NCBI GenBank assembly: GCA_019279435.1
Contig: JAAALK010000287.1
Coordinates: 64,917,144 to 64,981,143 of the forward strand
From: Zizania palustris
Taxonomy: Eukaryota > Streptophyta > Magnoliopsida > Poales > Poaceae
Direction of reading: 5' to 3'
Length of the DNA stretch: 64,000 nucleotides
The position numbers were made by a program, and so were the translations under genes. Below, one piece after another: positions 54,181-64,000 of this stretch. Below the pieces are notes generated by a model. The model had not been told where the DNA came from and did not search any database. It worked only from the letters and a program-made list of their open reading frames with translations. Numbering within the stretch: position 1 is the first letter of the stretch; each line of letters begins with the position of its first letter.

Positions 54181-54899
54181 TCGGCTTTGTCGTGCTCCTA
54201 GCCTGGCCACATGTCCCATCGACACGCGTGACTGCCCTACTCTCTGCCACCATGGTTGCATCCTCCTCCTCCTAAGGTTCATTGTCATCCTCTTCCTCAT
54301 TTTGTCTAACATCTACCACTTTTTGTCTAACTAGCTAACTTCCGCCACCATTGTTATAGGGTATCCTGAACTGCTGCTTTAAGCCAATTTCTCCAAGATA
54401 ATTGATGGTCTTAGCCAATTTCTTCGAGATAACGCCCACGAAGTTGGCATGACTCATCGTGGTGGTGCTCCTACACATGGCCGGTAGGTGCTTTTGCTAC
54501 CCATGGCTGGTGGGGCTCCTGTACTACCCATTGGGCTTCTGCTGGCCATGCTACAAGCTTGGAAGACACTATCCAAGCTTTGGATATAGCTATAGCGGCT
54601 TCAAGATACTATATAAGCTCCCGATATAGCTATAGGGTAGATAGTATTCAAAAGCCATGCGATCATCTTGTGTCTCTCTTCGTTTTAGCTATAGGTTTAC
54701 AGTTAGTAGCCATGCAACTGTCTTGTGTCGCTCATTGTTTTAGCCATTTCTTCAAGATAACGAGATAGAAGTTAATAAATGTTCTACAAATTTGGCAATA
54801 AATCTTTTATGATGTATTGTTTGTGATGTGCTTTTGATGTTGCATGTTTTAAATGGCTGCCAAATCTTGGTTGTAGCCTAAAAATTATTTTTTTTGAAA

Positions 54900-55270
54900 T
54901 GACCATAATATTAGTGACGGGTGATAATAATCACTTGTCACTGATGAAAACATCAGTGACGTGCGACAATGGTCGCCCGTCACTGATTAATACATTATAT
55001 TTTTGAAATGACCATAATATTAGTGATGGGTGACAGTTATCAACCGTCACTGATGAAAACATCAGTGATGAGTGATAACTGTCACCCGTCACTGATGAGC
55101 ACATCAGTGACGGGTGATAACTATCACCCATCACCAAAGAGGCATTACAGGTGAGCCCATTGGACTGAGGTCGACTCTTTAGTGATGGGTGTTTACCCGT
55201 CACTATTGATGCCACATTACTGACGCGGTAAGGGTGACAAAAGATATGCCCGTCACTAATGTGTATTTCT
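54900..55270. repeat. CACTA-1 right subterminal repeats
   Basis: Dense TAGTGACGGGTGATAA and TTATCACCCGTCACTGATG variants in both orientations up to the terminus. 54181-54899 between the internal repeats and this array holds nothing I recognise. Confidence 0.85.
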
Positions 55271-55282
55271 GTGGTAGTGTTA

Positions 55283-55525
55283 TGGCTATGACTCGAGACC
55301 AAGAACACAACTCTAAACCAGAAACCCGATGTTGACTATGGATCAAAACTCAGCAATATGACACTGTGATGAAATTGGAAAGGCTCGAAACACTGGGACG
55401 ATGAGGGTGATTTGCCCTAGATGTCTATATTTTTTATGGCTTTTTCTGGAGTTCTAGGACAAAAACGAAGAACAATCTAAGGGATACAAAGATACCAGGC
55501 GGGCAATCTAAGCTCTGATACAACT
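55283..55525 (-). other. gypsy-E leader, proximal half, with primer site
   Basis: The primer site on the minus strand reads TTGTATCAGAGCTTAG at 55508-55523, two bases inside the LTR. It is the initiator-Met type with one change (usual TGGTATCAGAGC). Confidence 0.75.
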
Positions 55526-56496
55526 TGATAGCGCACGGGGGTGCCCGATCTTCCATCAAGAGGACAAACAGGATTTGTGAAGATCATGACGTTGACAATC
55601 CGGCTTCTGATCAGAACTGGTCCAAAACCAGCAATAGCTACACCATGGCTTCATTGGTTATCAACCACACGTGAATGCGATTGACCTCACCAAGAAGGAT
55701 TATCCCTACCTATGAATCAAGAACACAAGCAAGTACACAGAAACATAATCTAAAATTGCAGATAATAGTTGAAGGACTCGAAGTTGGGGTTTCATAAACT
55801 GAATCACGGTGAAACTTCAACAGAAGATTAATCTAAGAAAAACTCGAACCCTAGCAATCGCGGCTACTGCCTATTTATAGGGTTTACACGACGTGGGAAT
55901 GCATGGGCCTAACCTTGGGATTTAGGCCATGCCCTAAAAGTCTCAAACATTAACAGACTCAAAAACAAAAAGTGATTCAGACCCTGCATAGTTCTAGATA
56001 CGACTCCCGACTAGACTCAGTGCCTTTCGATTGGTGGCTCCTCAGTTGGTGCTTGGCCGATAGAGGGCAGTAATCGGCTGGGTGGATTCAACGGTCGATG
56101 GCCGATGATTGAAGTTAGTCGACTGATAGGTGGTACGAGGCCAAGGGCCCATGGGTAGTCAACGGTTGAAGTCGGGCGAGCAGTGGTTGGACCACCGAGT
56201 GGTGGAGACGATCGGTCGATTGGCAGTCGGCTGGCAGGTACTGAAGTGGCCGATGACAAGTGGTTGAATCGGCCGAATGGTGGAGTTGATCGGCTGACTG
56301 GTCCTGAAGCGTTTCTCCCATGTTCCTAAGGATCAAATTACTTCCCATAAGTAGCATCCCATCCTTGAGCATACTAGTATGGATAGCAAGGAACGAACGC
56401 ACCTCATAATGTAATTTCCGAGTATGTGCACGAGTAATCGGTACTGGAATGATATAGTGAGGTGTGTCATCAACATTGTGGGAGATGTCCTCATCA
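55526..56496 (-). repeat. gypsy-E 5' LTR (971 bp)
   Basis: Pair of 32337-33306. The TATA-like CCTATAAATAGGCAG lies at about 55868 on the minus strand. Flank GGAGA at 56497-56501. Confidence 0.85.
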
Positions 56497-56501
56497 GGAG
56501 A

Positions 56502-58619
56502 CGATGGAGAGAAGATAAAGATTATCCAGAATCGGTTAAGATGGAGTAATTAGATGGCAAGTCTCCGGAATATAAATATGTACCCCTAGTTTGATTAAAA
56601 ACACACATCTCTGTCAAACAACTACTCGGCGCATCGCCACCCTTGGTTCCCAAGGTTTATCGCGGCGTGATTCGGTACTCGGAGTGAGGCTGCATCGTTC
56701 CGATCTCCGGTGAAGAGGTGAGTTCTGCCACCCCCGACGACCGTATCGACTAGGTCAGTATCCTTACGGTTGCATCAGATTGATCTCTTGAAGTGAACGT
56801 CAAAACAGTACGGTCGCTGTTCTCGGTGTATTGGCTAGGTATAAGGCTACATCAGATTGATCTCTTACATTGATGTGATCTAGGTATGATAGTTTGAGGC
56901 TTCATCAGTTAAGTCTGACATCTCTTGCTATTTTATCTTTTTCATGTTGTATACGGTTCATCTAAATAAAACATGTACAATACTTTGATGTATTATTAAG
57001 ATCATTATGATTAGCTATTGTCTTGGTTAGGTCTGATCTAGTTATTGTGATGATTTTCATGATATAGATATGTTATCTAGCAAATTTTATTTATTTCTAT
57101 CAGAGTACAAGCCGACAGGTTATCTTCAATTCAATGGCACATCATGTTCGCCATCGGAAAAGTGCTCATTGGCCTATATGTGTAAACTGCACATCTCATC
57201 AGTCGATGACATGCTCGTCCGATTGCTTCATCCATGGTCATCGGCCCTATGGCCGATCAGCATGATATTCCACGATTATTCCATCCTCACTACGGTCATC
57301 GGCTTGATAGCCAATGGGCTATGCTATTGATCATATTTTCCTGTTTCCTTATCAATTGTAGGGTCAAACCAATTGGCATGCCTTGAACCCCTTTTCTCTA
57401 TGAACATAGGACATGCACTGGAGTTAAGCAGATCTTCCAAACCACGCGTGTGCCAAAGTGTGACTAAAAAACACACCAACATTCCTCTACTCTCCCTCTT
57501 GTCTCTCTCACAAGTTCTCTAATCTTTGGTCGTGAGAGTAGCAGCCCATGTTCATTGTTCTCTGATCTACGATTGTGAGAGTAGCAGGTGCAAGGGTGCC
57601 GCATGTCCGCATGCCTTCGATGACCACACTTGTGCCATGGGCAACCCGACACGGCGCTAGCCGGAGTGTCAGATGCCACACGTTGGTCACGCCCGCACCA
57701 GTGTAGCCGCCGCCATGCAAGGGCCAGGCCAATCGTTGCCGTGCCACTACCGCCTCCGCATCAGAGCCTGTTTGGGTGCCCATAATCCTAGCCCATTCTT
57801 GAGGATGGGCTAGGATTTTAAACTAAATATGTGTTCATATCCACCAGTGGATCTGCATTATGTTAATGTCATAAAGGAAGGTAGATTTCTGGTGGTAGAC
57901 CCAACCGATGTCCCGTTAGCTTACTACAAAGAGTTCATAAACATAAAATAGAAGTCTCTCATACCGATGCAAAGTGCAAATTGTTCACTTGGACACTACT
58001 GAAAAGCAAGATCCTAATCATCGACAACCTCCTCAAGCGTAGCTAGGCCTACAATGTCTTTTGAAATCTTTGTCAGAACACATTAGAAACACCTCTTCAT
58101 AGCGCCAGTTGTTACCCCTTCACTAGGCATGTGTGGGGGCTTGTGCTCGAATGCTACCGGTTCTTCGGCCTTGCACTTTTGCCATCTCATGGCTCTCTTC
58201 AAGATTGATGGTATTATGTTTCCCACTTGATTCAGTGCTCCAGGTGCAAAAGTTTCAACGGTTTAATCATCTACACTTGGTGGCACATTTGGAAAGAGAG
58301 AAATAAGCACATTCTAAATCATTCATTGGACTCTTCCTTAAGAGCACTTCATATTTAACCTATATATTTCTGCTTTACAAGTCTCACCTTCTCTCTTTCA
58401 CTACTCCCCTAATTTTCACATGTTGTTTCTTCTTCTTCATTAGCTAACTCCTAGTGGGTGTACGTCTTCGTTCATCTTGTAAACTCTTTTATGTTTCAGC
58501 CCCTCTCATCTCAATATATGACAATGATTCTCTCGCTTGCATTTTAAAAACATGGTATAGAAGTAAGTTCTAGTATTCCCTTTATTTCTTTGTGTATGTT
58601 TGAATTTAATACTAATCTA
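56502..58619. other. Unassigned region between gypsy-E and CACTA-2
   Basis: 2.1 kb with no convincing gene. A plus-strand TATA-like GGAATATAAATATG at 56567 followed by a CA-rich leader and GTGAGTTCTGCC at 56719 suggests a promoter with a donor site, possibly of a TE LTR in which gypsy-E landed (the left part would be 32251-32336). 57464-57780 is GC-rich with short open frames that I do not believe. Confidence 0.5.
57762..57825. mobile_element. MITE-like terminal motif with hairpin
   Basis: CAGAGCCTGTTTGGGTGCCC followed by a perfect 13-bp inverted repeat, AATCCTAGCCCAT (57784-57796) and ATGGGCTAGGATT (57805-57817), with an 8-base loop. The GCCTGTTTGG start is common at ends of grass hAT or Harbinger MITEs. 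The opposite end was not found. Confidence 0.4.
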
Positions 58620-58830
58620 CACTACAAGAAAACAGAAAGTTTTCATCGGCTAAAATATCTTCCGTCGGTTTTTGGAAAAGCCGACGGAAGTTAAATAACT
58701 TCCGTCGGCCTCCAGGAGCTGACGGAAGTTAACTTAACTTCCGTCGGCTTTTCACAGTGGCCGACGGAAGTTAGTCGACATTTTTCCGCGGCCGATCGGA
58801 TCCCATAACTTCCGTCGGCCAGCACGCGCC
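58620..58830. repeat. CACTA-2 subterminal repeats
   Basis: At least seven copies of CTTCCGTCGG or CCGACGGAAG in both orientations within 200 bp, the arrangement bound by the small CACTA transposase protein in known systems. Confidence 0.88.
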
Positions 58831-58995
58831 GCCGCCCGCCTCCGGCCCACGCTGCCGCCCGGCCGTTCGGTGCTCGCCTCCTGCCAGCACCGCCGGCCGC
58901 CGCCCCGGCCACCGTCCCCTCCCGGCCATCGCCGCCGTCCGCCCCACCGCCGTCTCGGACGCCGCTGCCCAACCCGCGCCACCCGTCCCGGTGAG
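58780..58995 (+). promoter_or_regulatory. GC-rich first-exon or promoter segment of CACTA-2
   Basis: About 200 bp of very high GC with many CpG (GCCGCCGCCCG-type words) ending in a donor-like CCCGGTGAGAC at 58979-58989, followed by AT-rich intron-like DNA to about 59328 (acceptor ATATGCAG). Likely a 5' leader exon. Confidence 0.5.
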
Positions 58996-59328
58996 ACAAT
59001 GCTATTTTTTATATTGGCAAATTAATGTTTGTTTGTTTCAATGTGCATGTATGTATGCTATTTTTTGTTTGCTATACAATTGAGAAGCCACAATGCTATT
59101 CCTGAACAATTGAGAATTTGTTCCGATCATAGTAATTTTAGAGTAATTTATATGTACATGCATGTTGTTTACATTAATATAGTGTGAAAAGCGTGTTGGC
59201 CATTCTAGTTTACATTAATCCACCTCTTTCGTAGCTAGCTGGCCACCAATTGTGTGGTTATATGCATTGTGCATTGTACAGGGGATGTCTTTGGATTGTG
59301 TATTTATATGTTTCATATGCGATATGCA

Positions 59329-62263
59329 GCCGGCCGCCGCCCGTCGCCACCTACTGTCCTTCAACGCCCGTCGAGAAAATTGATGTGTGCCGAGATAATT
59401 GTATGTTGTTCTGGAAAGAACATAGTAATGAGGTGAAATGCTTAAAATGTGGTAAACTGAGATTCGTAGAGGTCGTAAATGAAGATGGAGAGAAGGTGAC
59501 GACAGAGGTTGCTCATAAGCAACTTCGTTACATGCCTCTTACACCTCGGGTGAAACGATTATTTCTCTCAAAGAAAACCGCTAGACATATGCGATGGCAT
59601 GAAGAATGTGTACGTGAGAATAATCAAGTAATGGTGCACCCATCTGATGGTGAGGCATGGAAGACTCTAGATGATTTTGATGCAGACTTTGCTAGTGATG
59701 CAAGGAATGTTCGCATCGGGTTGGCAACAGATGGATTCACGCCTTTCAATGTAACCGCATCGTCGTACTCTTGTTGGCCTGTGTTTGCTATTCCATACAA
59801 CCTTCCACCTTCGTTTTGTATGAAATATGAATTTATGTTCCTGTGTCTCATTATACCCAGTCCAGAGCATCCTGGAACACGACTAAATGTGATGCTGAAG
59901 CCCTTAATTGAAGAGTTGAAACAATTGTAGAAAGGAGTTGAAGCATATGACTATGACCAGAAGCAAGAATTCAATCTTCGAGTTGCGTATCTATGGTCGG
60001 TCCACGATTTTCCGACATACGGTATTTTTTCTGGTTGGAGTTGTCATGGAAGGTTGACATGCTCGATATGTGCGAAGGACACAGATTGTTTCCGTTTGAA
60101 CTTCGGGGGAAAGATTTGTTACTTTGATTGCCATAGATGCTTTTTGCCCTTGAATCACCCATTTAGGTTACAGAGGAACAATTTCAAGAAGGACAATATT
60201 ATTGTAAAGGGACCACCAAGGCGTTTAAATGGTAGAGAAATCGCTGATATGCTGAATGAGTTGGTCCTTAATGAAAATGAGGATGGATTTGTAGGATTCG
60301 GAACCGAACATAATTGGACCCACATGTGTGGCTTATGGGAACTGTCGTATGTCAAATCATTAATTCTGATGCACAACATTGACGTTATGCATCAGGAACG
60401 TAATGTTGGTGAAAGCATTATAAGTACATGTATGGATTTTACTGACAGGACAAAAGATAATGTAAAGGCGAGAAGAGATTTAGCTGAGATTTGTAATCGA
60501 CCAACCCTTGAGTTGACGAATAGTGGTGGCAAGCCACGTGCCCCATTTTTTTAAAAACCTAAAGAAAAAACAAGTAATGAGGTGGTTGAAAAAATTGAAA
60601 TTCCCAGATGGTTACGCCGCGGGATTTAGAAGAGCTGTGAATTTGAAGACAGGGAAATTAAATGGATTGAAAAGTCACGATTACCACATAATAATGGAAA
60701 GACTCCTTCCTGTAATGTTTCGCGGGTACCTGAATGATGATGTGTGGAAGGCGTTAGCTGAGCTATGCCATTTTTATAGACAACTTTGTGCGAAAGAAAT
60801 TAAGAAAGATATGATGGAGATGCTAGAGGAAGAGATCCCGATGCTTTTATGTAAATTGGAAAAAATATTCCCTCCAGGGTTCTTCAATCCAATGCAACAT
60901 TTACTGGTTCATCTGCCATATGAAGCTAAGGTAGGTGGCCCTGTGCAATATAGGTGGATGTATCATATTGAAAGGTCCCTAAAGAAGCTTAGAGCGATGG
61001 TTGGTAATAAGGCCAGAGTTGAAGGTTGCATCGCAGAAGAATTTAAATTGAAAGAGATAGCATACTTCACTAGTGTATACTTCGCTGAGCATCACAATGT
61101 CAACACACCTGCTACATGGTACCATATGGATGAAGACCATCCTTGTAGTGATCTCCAAATATTTGGGTGGAAGGGCATAACTGTTGGTGTCTCCACGACA
61201 TATTATGTAACTCAGGAAGAACGAACATATGCCTTGCTCTACATGTACTCAAATATGGAAGAGATGGAACAATATTTCGCGTAAGTAATTCTTTTTAGTT
61301 TTATATTTTACCTCCAAATTTTATACCCGTTTGTTTACCTATTCGTTACAATGACAGTATGTTTGATTTGAAATACTTGACGTCTGGTCGTCAACCAACG
61401 GAGAAGCAATTAGATAAATTGCGTCGAGAAGGAGTAAATGGCGGGCCTAGTTTCCTCACTTGGTTCAGAGAACATGTAAATCCTTACCTTTTGTGACACG
61501 TATTATTTTACTCTACTAGGTTAATTATCTTATAATCTCCTATGATTTGCAGTGCGTGCTCGCTGACAATGTACATATAGACTTGCGATAGCTCTCTTAC
61601 GGGAGTATTAGTGCCAAAAGTTACGGTCGCTATGATGTTAATGGTTTCCGCTTCCGTTCAACTATTTTTGAAGCATATCGACCTCTAGCGGCAACAACTA
61701 ATACTGGAGTTGTTACAAGGGTCATTGATGGACAAGGACACGAAACTATGTATTATGGAATCATCAAAAATATAATCGAGTACAATTTTGCCGGGAATAA
61801 GGAGATTAAAGTAGTCTTCTTCGATTGTGATTGGTTTGACCCTAAACATGGTACTCGTGAAAACCAATTTGGGATGGTTGAAGTCAAACACGTGGAACGA
61901 TTATCTGGTTGCGATAATTTTGTCCTTGCTCACCAAGTCGAGCAGGTGTATTATATGTCGTACCCATGTGAAAAACTAAGTTCTTGGTGGGTAGTCTACA
62001 AAGTGAATCCTCGGGAACGTCTACACACCCCTAGTGATGGCGCTTATCAATTGGAGGTTGAAGAGGTCGATGAGGTTTACCAAGATGATGAATTGTCGAC
62101 TTCATTTAATGTAGAGTCAGAATCATCGACAGATTCTTTTCTCGGCGATTCTAATGATGTGGCAGTTCCCGAGAAAAGGAAACACCAACATAAGAAGAAA
62201 AAAGTAACATGGCGTACTTTGGGCAGAAAAGGACAAATTGATCCTGATTTTGATGATAATTGA
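59329..62263 (+). pseudogene. CACTA-2 transposase, TNP2/TNPD-like
   Basis: Exon 1 (about 59329-61280) has the zinc-ribbon-like start (VDVCRDNCMLFWKEH-like residues, CLKCGK), then KRLFLSKKTARHMRWH, FASDARNVRIGLATDGFTPF, SYSCWPVFAIPYNLPPSFCM, GWSCHGRLTCSICAKDT and MHNIDVMHQERNVGES, the Transposase_21 core. A DUF4218-like region follows (SHDYHIIMERLLPVMFRGYL, FFNPMQHLLVHLPYEAKVGG). Exon 2 is 61358-61475 and exon 3 61553-62263 (DUF4216-like: VVFFDCDWFDPKHGTRENQF, YMSYPCEKLSSWWVVYKVNP). Breaks are TAG at 59928-59930, a frameshift in a T run near 60548 and TAG at 61589-61591. The usual N-terminal transposase-associated domain is not seen. Confidence 0.9.
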
Positions 62264-62378
62264 CAAGTAATTGTTTTCATACATGCATATATATGCAATA
62301 TACTTCATATTACATGTTTTTTCATATGTACAAACCTTCTTTACTAATAAATGCTTGTTTGTGCTTATTTTGAATAGG

Positions 62379-63952
62379 ATGTCGAAAAAGGTGAGGAGTG
62401 TCACGAGGAAGCTCTTCCGCTTGGGGAGTTCATCGGCGAGTACTCCGGCGAGTACACCGACGAGTCAGGAGGACACCCTATTCCAGGGTAGTTCCTCTTC
62501 TTCAAACAGACACTGTCAAGAGCATCTCCTGAGATGCATAGATCCGATATTACTTGGTCAGCCTATTGCATTTCAACTAGATGATGAGGTAACTTTCAGA
62601 TTGTTTTTTATGCCAGTTATAAACTATTACTAATTGTTTCAATACTATTTTGTAGGAGGAAGAACACTTGGAGAGTGCGGGTCACGAGGATCATCCGGTG
62701 GGTGGGGGCAGGAGGGGGATGTCCCGGAGTGTGCGGCGCAGGGGGATGACCCAGAGGGTGCGGGCCAGGGGGATGACCCGGAGGGTGCGGGGCAGGGGGA
62801 TGTCCCAGATGGTGCGGGTCAGGAGGAGGGGGCTAAGGCTTCCAGGGCCTCAGTATCTTTCAGGACGAGCCACCTAGTCGCCCCACCAGTAGTCTCTTTC
62901 GGTGGAGCCAAGATCGAGATTACGCCTGTAGGTGACGGGTAAGTGTAATACTCTTCTGTTGTTTTGCTTTTTTCAAAAAAATTCTTTCACTAAACTAACT
63001 TTATTTATTATGTATTTCTAGATCTTGGATTGACTCTCGCTTTGACGGCACTTCGAGGGTCAGGCAGGTTAACTAGATATTGGGTAACCTATGTCGTCTG
63101 CACTACCCAGGGGTGCTGACAATGCCGACCGGTGAGCGGGTTCTATGCCAGACATGGGACCAGTACCGGTTTGCTCCTGACGGGCACCACGGAACTGCTC
63201 AAGGGGCAGTGTCTCATGACTTCTGGGTATGCATGTGTTTTTTTCAATCCTCTTTTAGTTCTAACACAAAGCTTTTCGAGTTACAACACTTTACTAATCA
63301 TGAATTTTGCAGTTACGTTTTTGCTTGCCAGAAGTCGGCAATCACCATAACCATGCCCTTCAAGTCTTCAACAACAATGCACATAAGGTGGTGAAGGACG
63401 CCATTTCGTATGCCCGCATTCAAGCGAACAATGCTTACTACAAGGAGAAGCTAGGGCAACGAATGAGCAAGGCGACGGGTGCATCGTCAATCTATTTGAC
63501 TGAAGAACAATACCGTTCGGTAAACAATTCTAACTTTTTAAATCTTCGATTGTTGAGATTTGTTGTCATATAATACAAATAGCATCTCTGTTCAGGTGAG
63601 GATTCCGTGGTTTGCAAACCGCGAGGACGCATATTTCGAATTCTGCAAGATTTGGTCTTCAGCTGCATTTAAGAAGACTTCCGAGCAGAAAAGACAATGT
63701 CGCGGGACAGATCCGAAGCACAGATATGGTGCCGACAGACATATTCGCCATGCTAAACGCATGGTAAGACCTCCTTCTGTCACTCTCTAGCTATAGATAC
63801 ATTGTAATACATGCGACTAACTCATTTCTATTGTACAGGAAGCTAAATCCGGCAACGTGCCAAGTGACATAGAGGTGTATACCTCTGGTCACAAAGGAAG
63901 CGATCCTACACAGCCAGATGTCTTGTGTAGCCAGACAGCCACGGACCATTTG
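62379..63952 (+). pseudogene. CACTA-2 second gene, plant En/Spm (Transposase_24-like), incomplete
   Basis: Exons by splice sites: 62379-62588 (MSKKVRSVTRKLFRLGSSSA), 62656-62938 (repeat-rich), 63022-63226 (SWIDSRFDGTSRV, then YPGVLTMPTGERV and TWDQYRFAPDGHHGTAQG), 63313-63519 (LRFCLPEVGNHHNHALQVFN), 63596-63763 (IPWFANREDAYFEFCKIWSS), 63839-63952 (SGNVPSDIEVYTSGHKG). Internal phases agree from exon 2 on. Exon 1 enters exon 2 in another frame, so an indel lies in the repeat, and TAG at 63074-63076 is in frame. It resembles the second conserved CACTA protein. The end is beyond the window. Confidence 0.78.
62728..62830 (+). repeat. 27-bp tandem repeat in exon 2 of the second CACTA-2 gene
   Basis: About three and a half units of GCGGGCCAGGGGGATGACCC plus GGAGGGT, encoding a nine-residue repeat (AGQGDDPEG). 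The frame mismatch between exons 1 and 2 lies in or near it. Confidence 0.8.
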
Positions 63953-64000
63953 GTGAGATGTTATTAAGAGTTTGCGTAATTTCATTTTTCTGCGTCTAGC

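Larger units (their letters stand above)
51872..55279 (+). mobile_element. CACTA transposon CACTA-1, non-autonomous, carrying B3-like sequence
   Basis: 3408 bp with inverted ends CACTACCACAAAAATGG and (complement) CACTACCACAGAAATAC, flanked by TTA. Subterminal zones hold many copies of TAGTGACGGGT and its complement ACCCGTCACTAA (51890-52200 and 53720-55260), the kind of array bound by CACTA transposases. No transposase is encoded. Instead it holds pieces of a B3-domain gene with introns (52405-53516). It sits in the leader of gypsy-E. Confidence 0.92.
32337..56496 (-). mobile_element. Ty3/gypsy element gypsy-E (old, hosts three insertions)
   Basis: LTRs 32337-33306 and 55526-56496 share termini TGATAGCGCACGGGGGTGCC and GGGAGATGTCCTCATCA. 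Flanking bases are GGAGC (32332-32336) and GGAGA (56497-56501), four of five matching. Minus-strand order is 5' LTR, primer site, gag, protease, RT, RNase H, integrase, 3' LTR. Inserted in it are a CACTA element, a Sirevirus-like LTR and copia-B2. The style is chromovirus-like (inferred); the integrase C-terminus is lost, so a chromodomain cannot be tested. Confidence 0.85.
58620..64000 (+). mobile_element. CACTA transposon CACTA-2, 5' part (runs off the right edge)
   Basis: It starts CACTACAAGAAAACAG at 58620, the classical CACTA terminus, preceded by CTA (58617-58619). Subterminal repeats, a GC-rich promoter-proximal segment, a TNP2-like transposase gene and a second multi-exon gene of the plant En/Spm transposase-associated family follow on the plus strand. 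The 3' terminus is outside the window. Stops and a frameshift disable this copy. Confidence 0.92.

Noticed and set aside
57464..57783. Possible small gene on the minus strand
   Set aside because: GC-rich overlapping frames, no domain, no supporting signals.
58691..58999. Gly/Arg-rich open frame on the minus strand at the CACTA-2 5' end
   Set aside because: It arises from the GC-rich first exon and CCGACGGAAG repeats. The gene signals are on the plus strand.

Overview
The window is plant nuclear DNA, most likely from a monocot and probably a grass. It is made almost wholly of nested transposable elements. I found no intact host gene and no rRNA or tRNA gene. The evidence for a plant is Ty1/copia elements of the Sirevirus type (gag with a coiled-coil extension, initiator-Met primer sites TGGTATCAGAGC, clustered polypurine tracts), Ty3/gypsy elements of Tat-like and chromovirus-like type, and two CACTA transposons with CACTA termini. 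The grass assignment is an inference from element style only.

Layout. (1) 1-31390 is one nested block. The oldest unit is a minus-strand Sirevirus, copia-B1 (13160-31390). Its gag is split by a complete gypsy element, gypsy-C (20760-28994, duplication GCCAC). Its 3' LTR is split by a plus-strand Sirevirus, copia-A (3528-13159). The 5' LTR of copia-A is split by gypsy-D (38-3527, minus strand), and gypsy-D is cut inside reverse transcriptase by the end of yet another LTR (1-37). (2) 31391-32336 is an unclassified LTR-like stretch. (3) 32337-56496 is an old gypsy element on the minus strand, gypsy-E, with 970/971-bp LTRs. It holds a plus-strand Sirevirus-like LTR (about 33337-47216), a very young complete copia-B2 (33697-44409, duplication GGGAG, 1684-bp LTRs differing at four positions seen) and a 3.4-kb CACTA element (51872-55279, duplication TTA) that has captured a spliced gene with two B3-like domains. 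(4) 56502-58619 has no recognised gene but has a small hairpin at the end of a MITE-like motif. (5) 58620-64000 is the 5' part of a larger CACTA element carrying a TNP2-type transposase gene and the start of a second transposase-family gene. It runs off the window.

Working parts. Only copia-B2 looks recently mobile: its pol frame is open for about 1065 codons, although gag has an in-frame TAA and pol lies in the -1 frame relative to distal gag. All other coding regions are decayed by stops, frameshifts or deletions. The features most worth following are a stem-loop conserved between pol and the 3' LTR in three Sirevirus copies, a 15-bp tandem repeat with a 90-bp higher-order period in the transcribed part of the copia-B2 LTR, the B3 gene capture, and gypsy-C, which has gag, protease and integrase but no reverse transcriptase.
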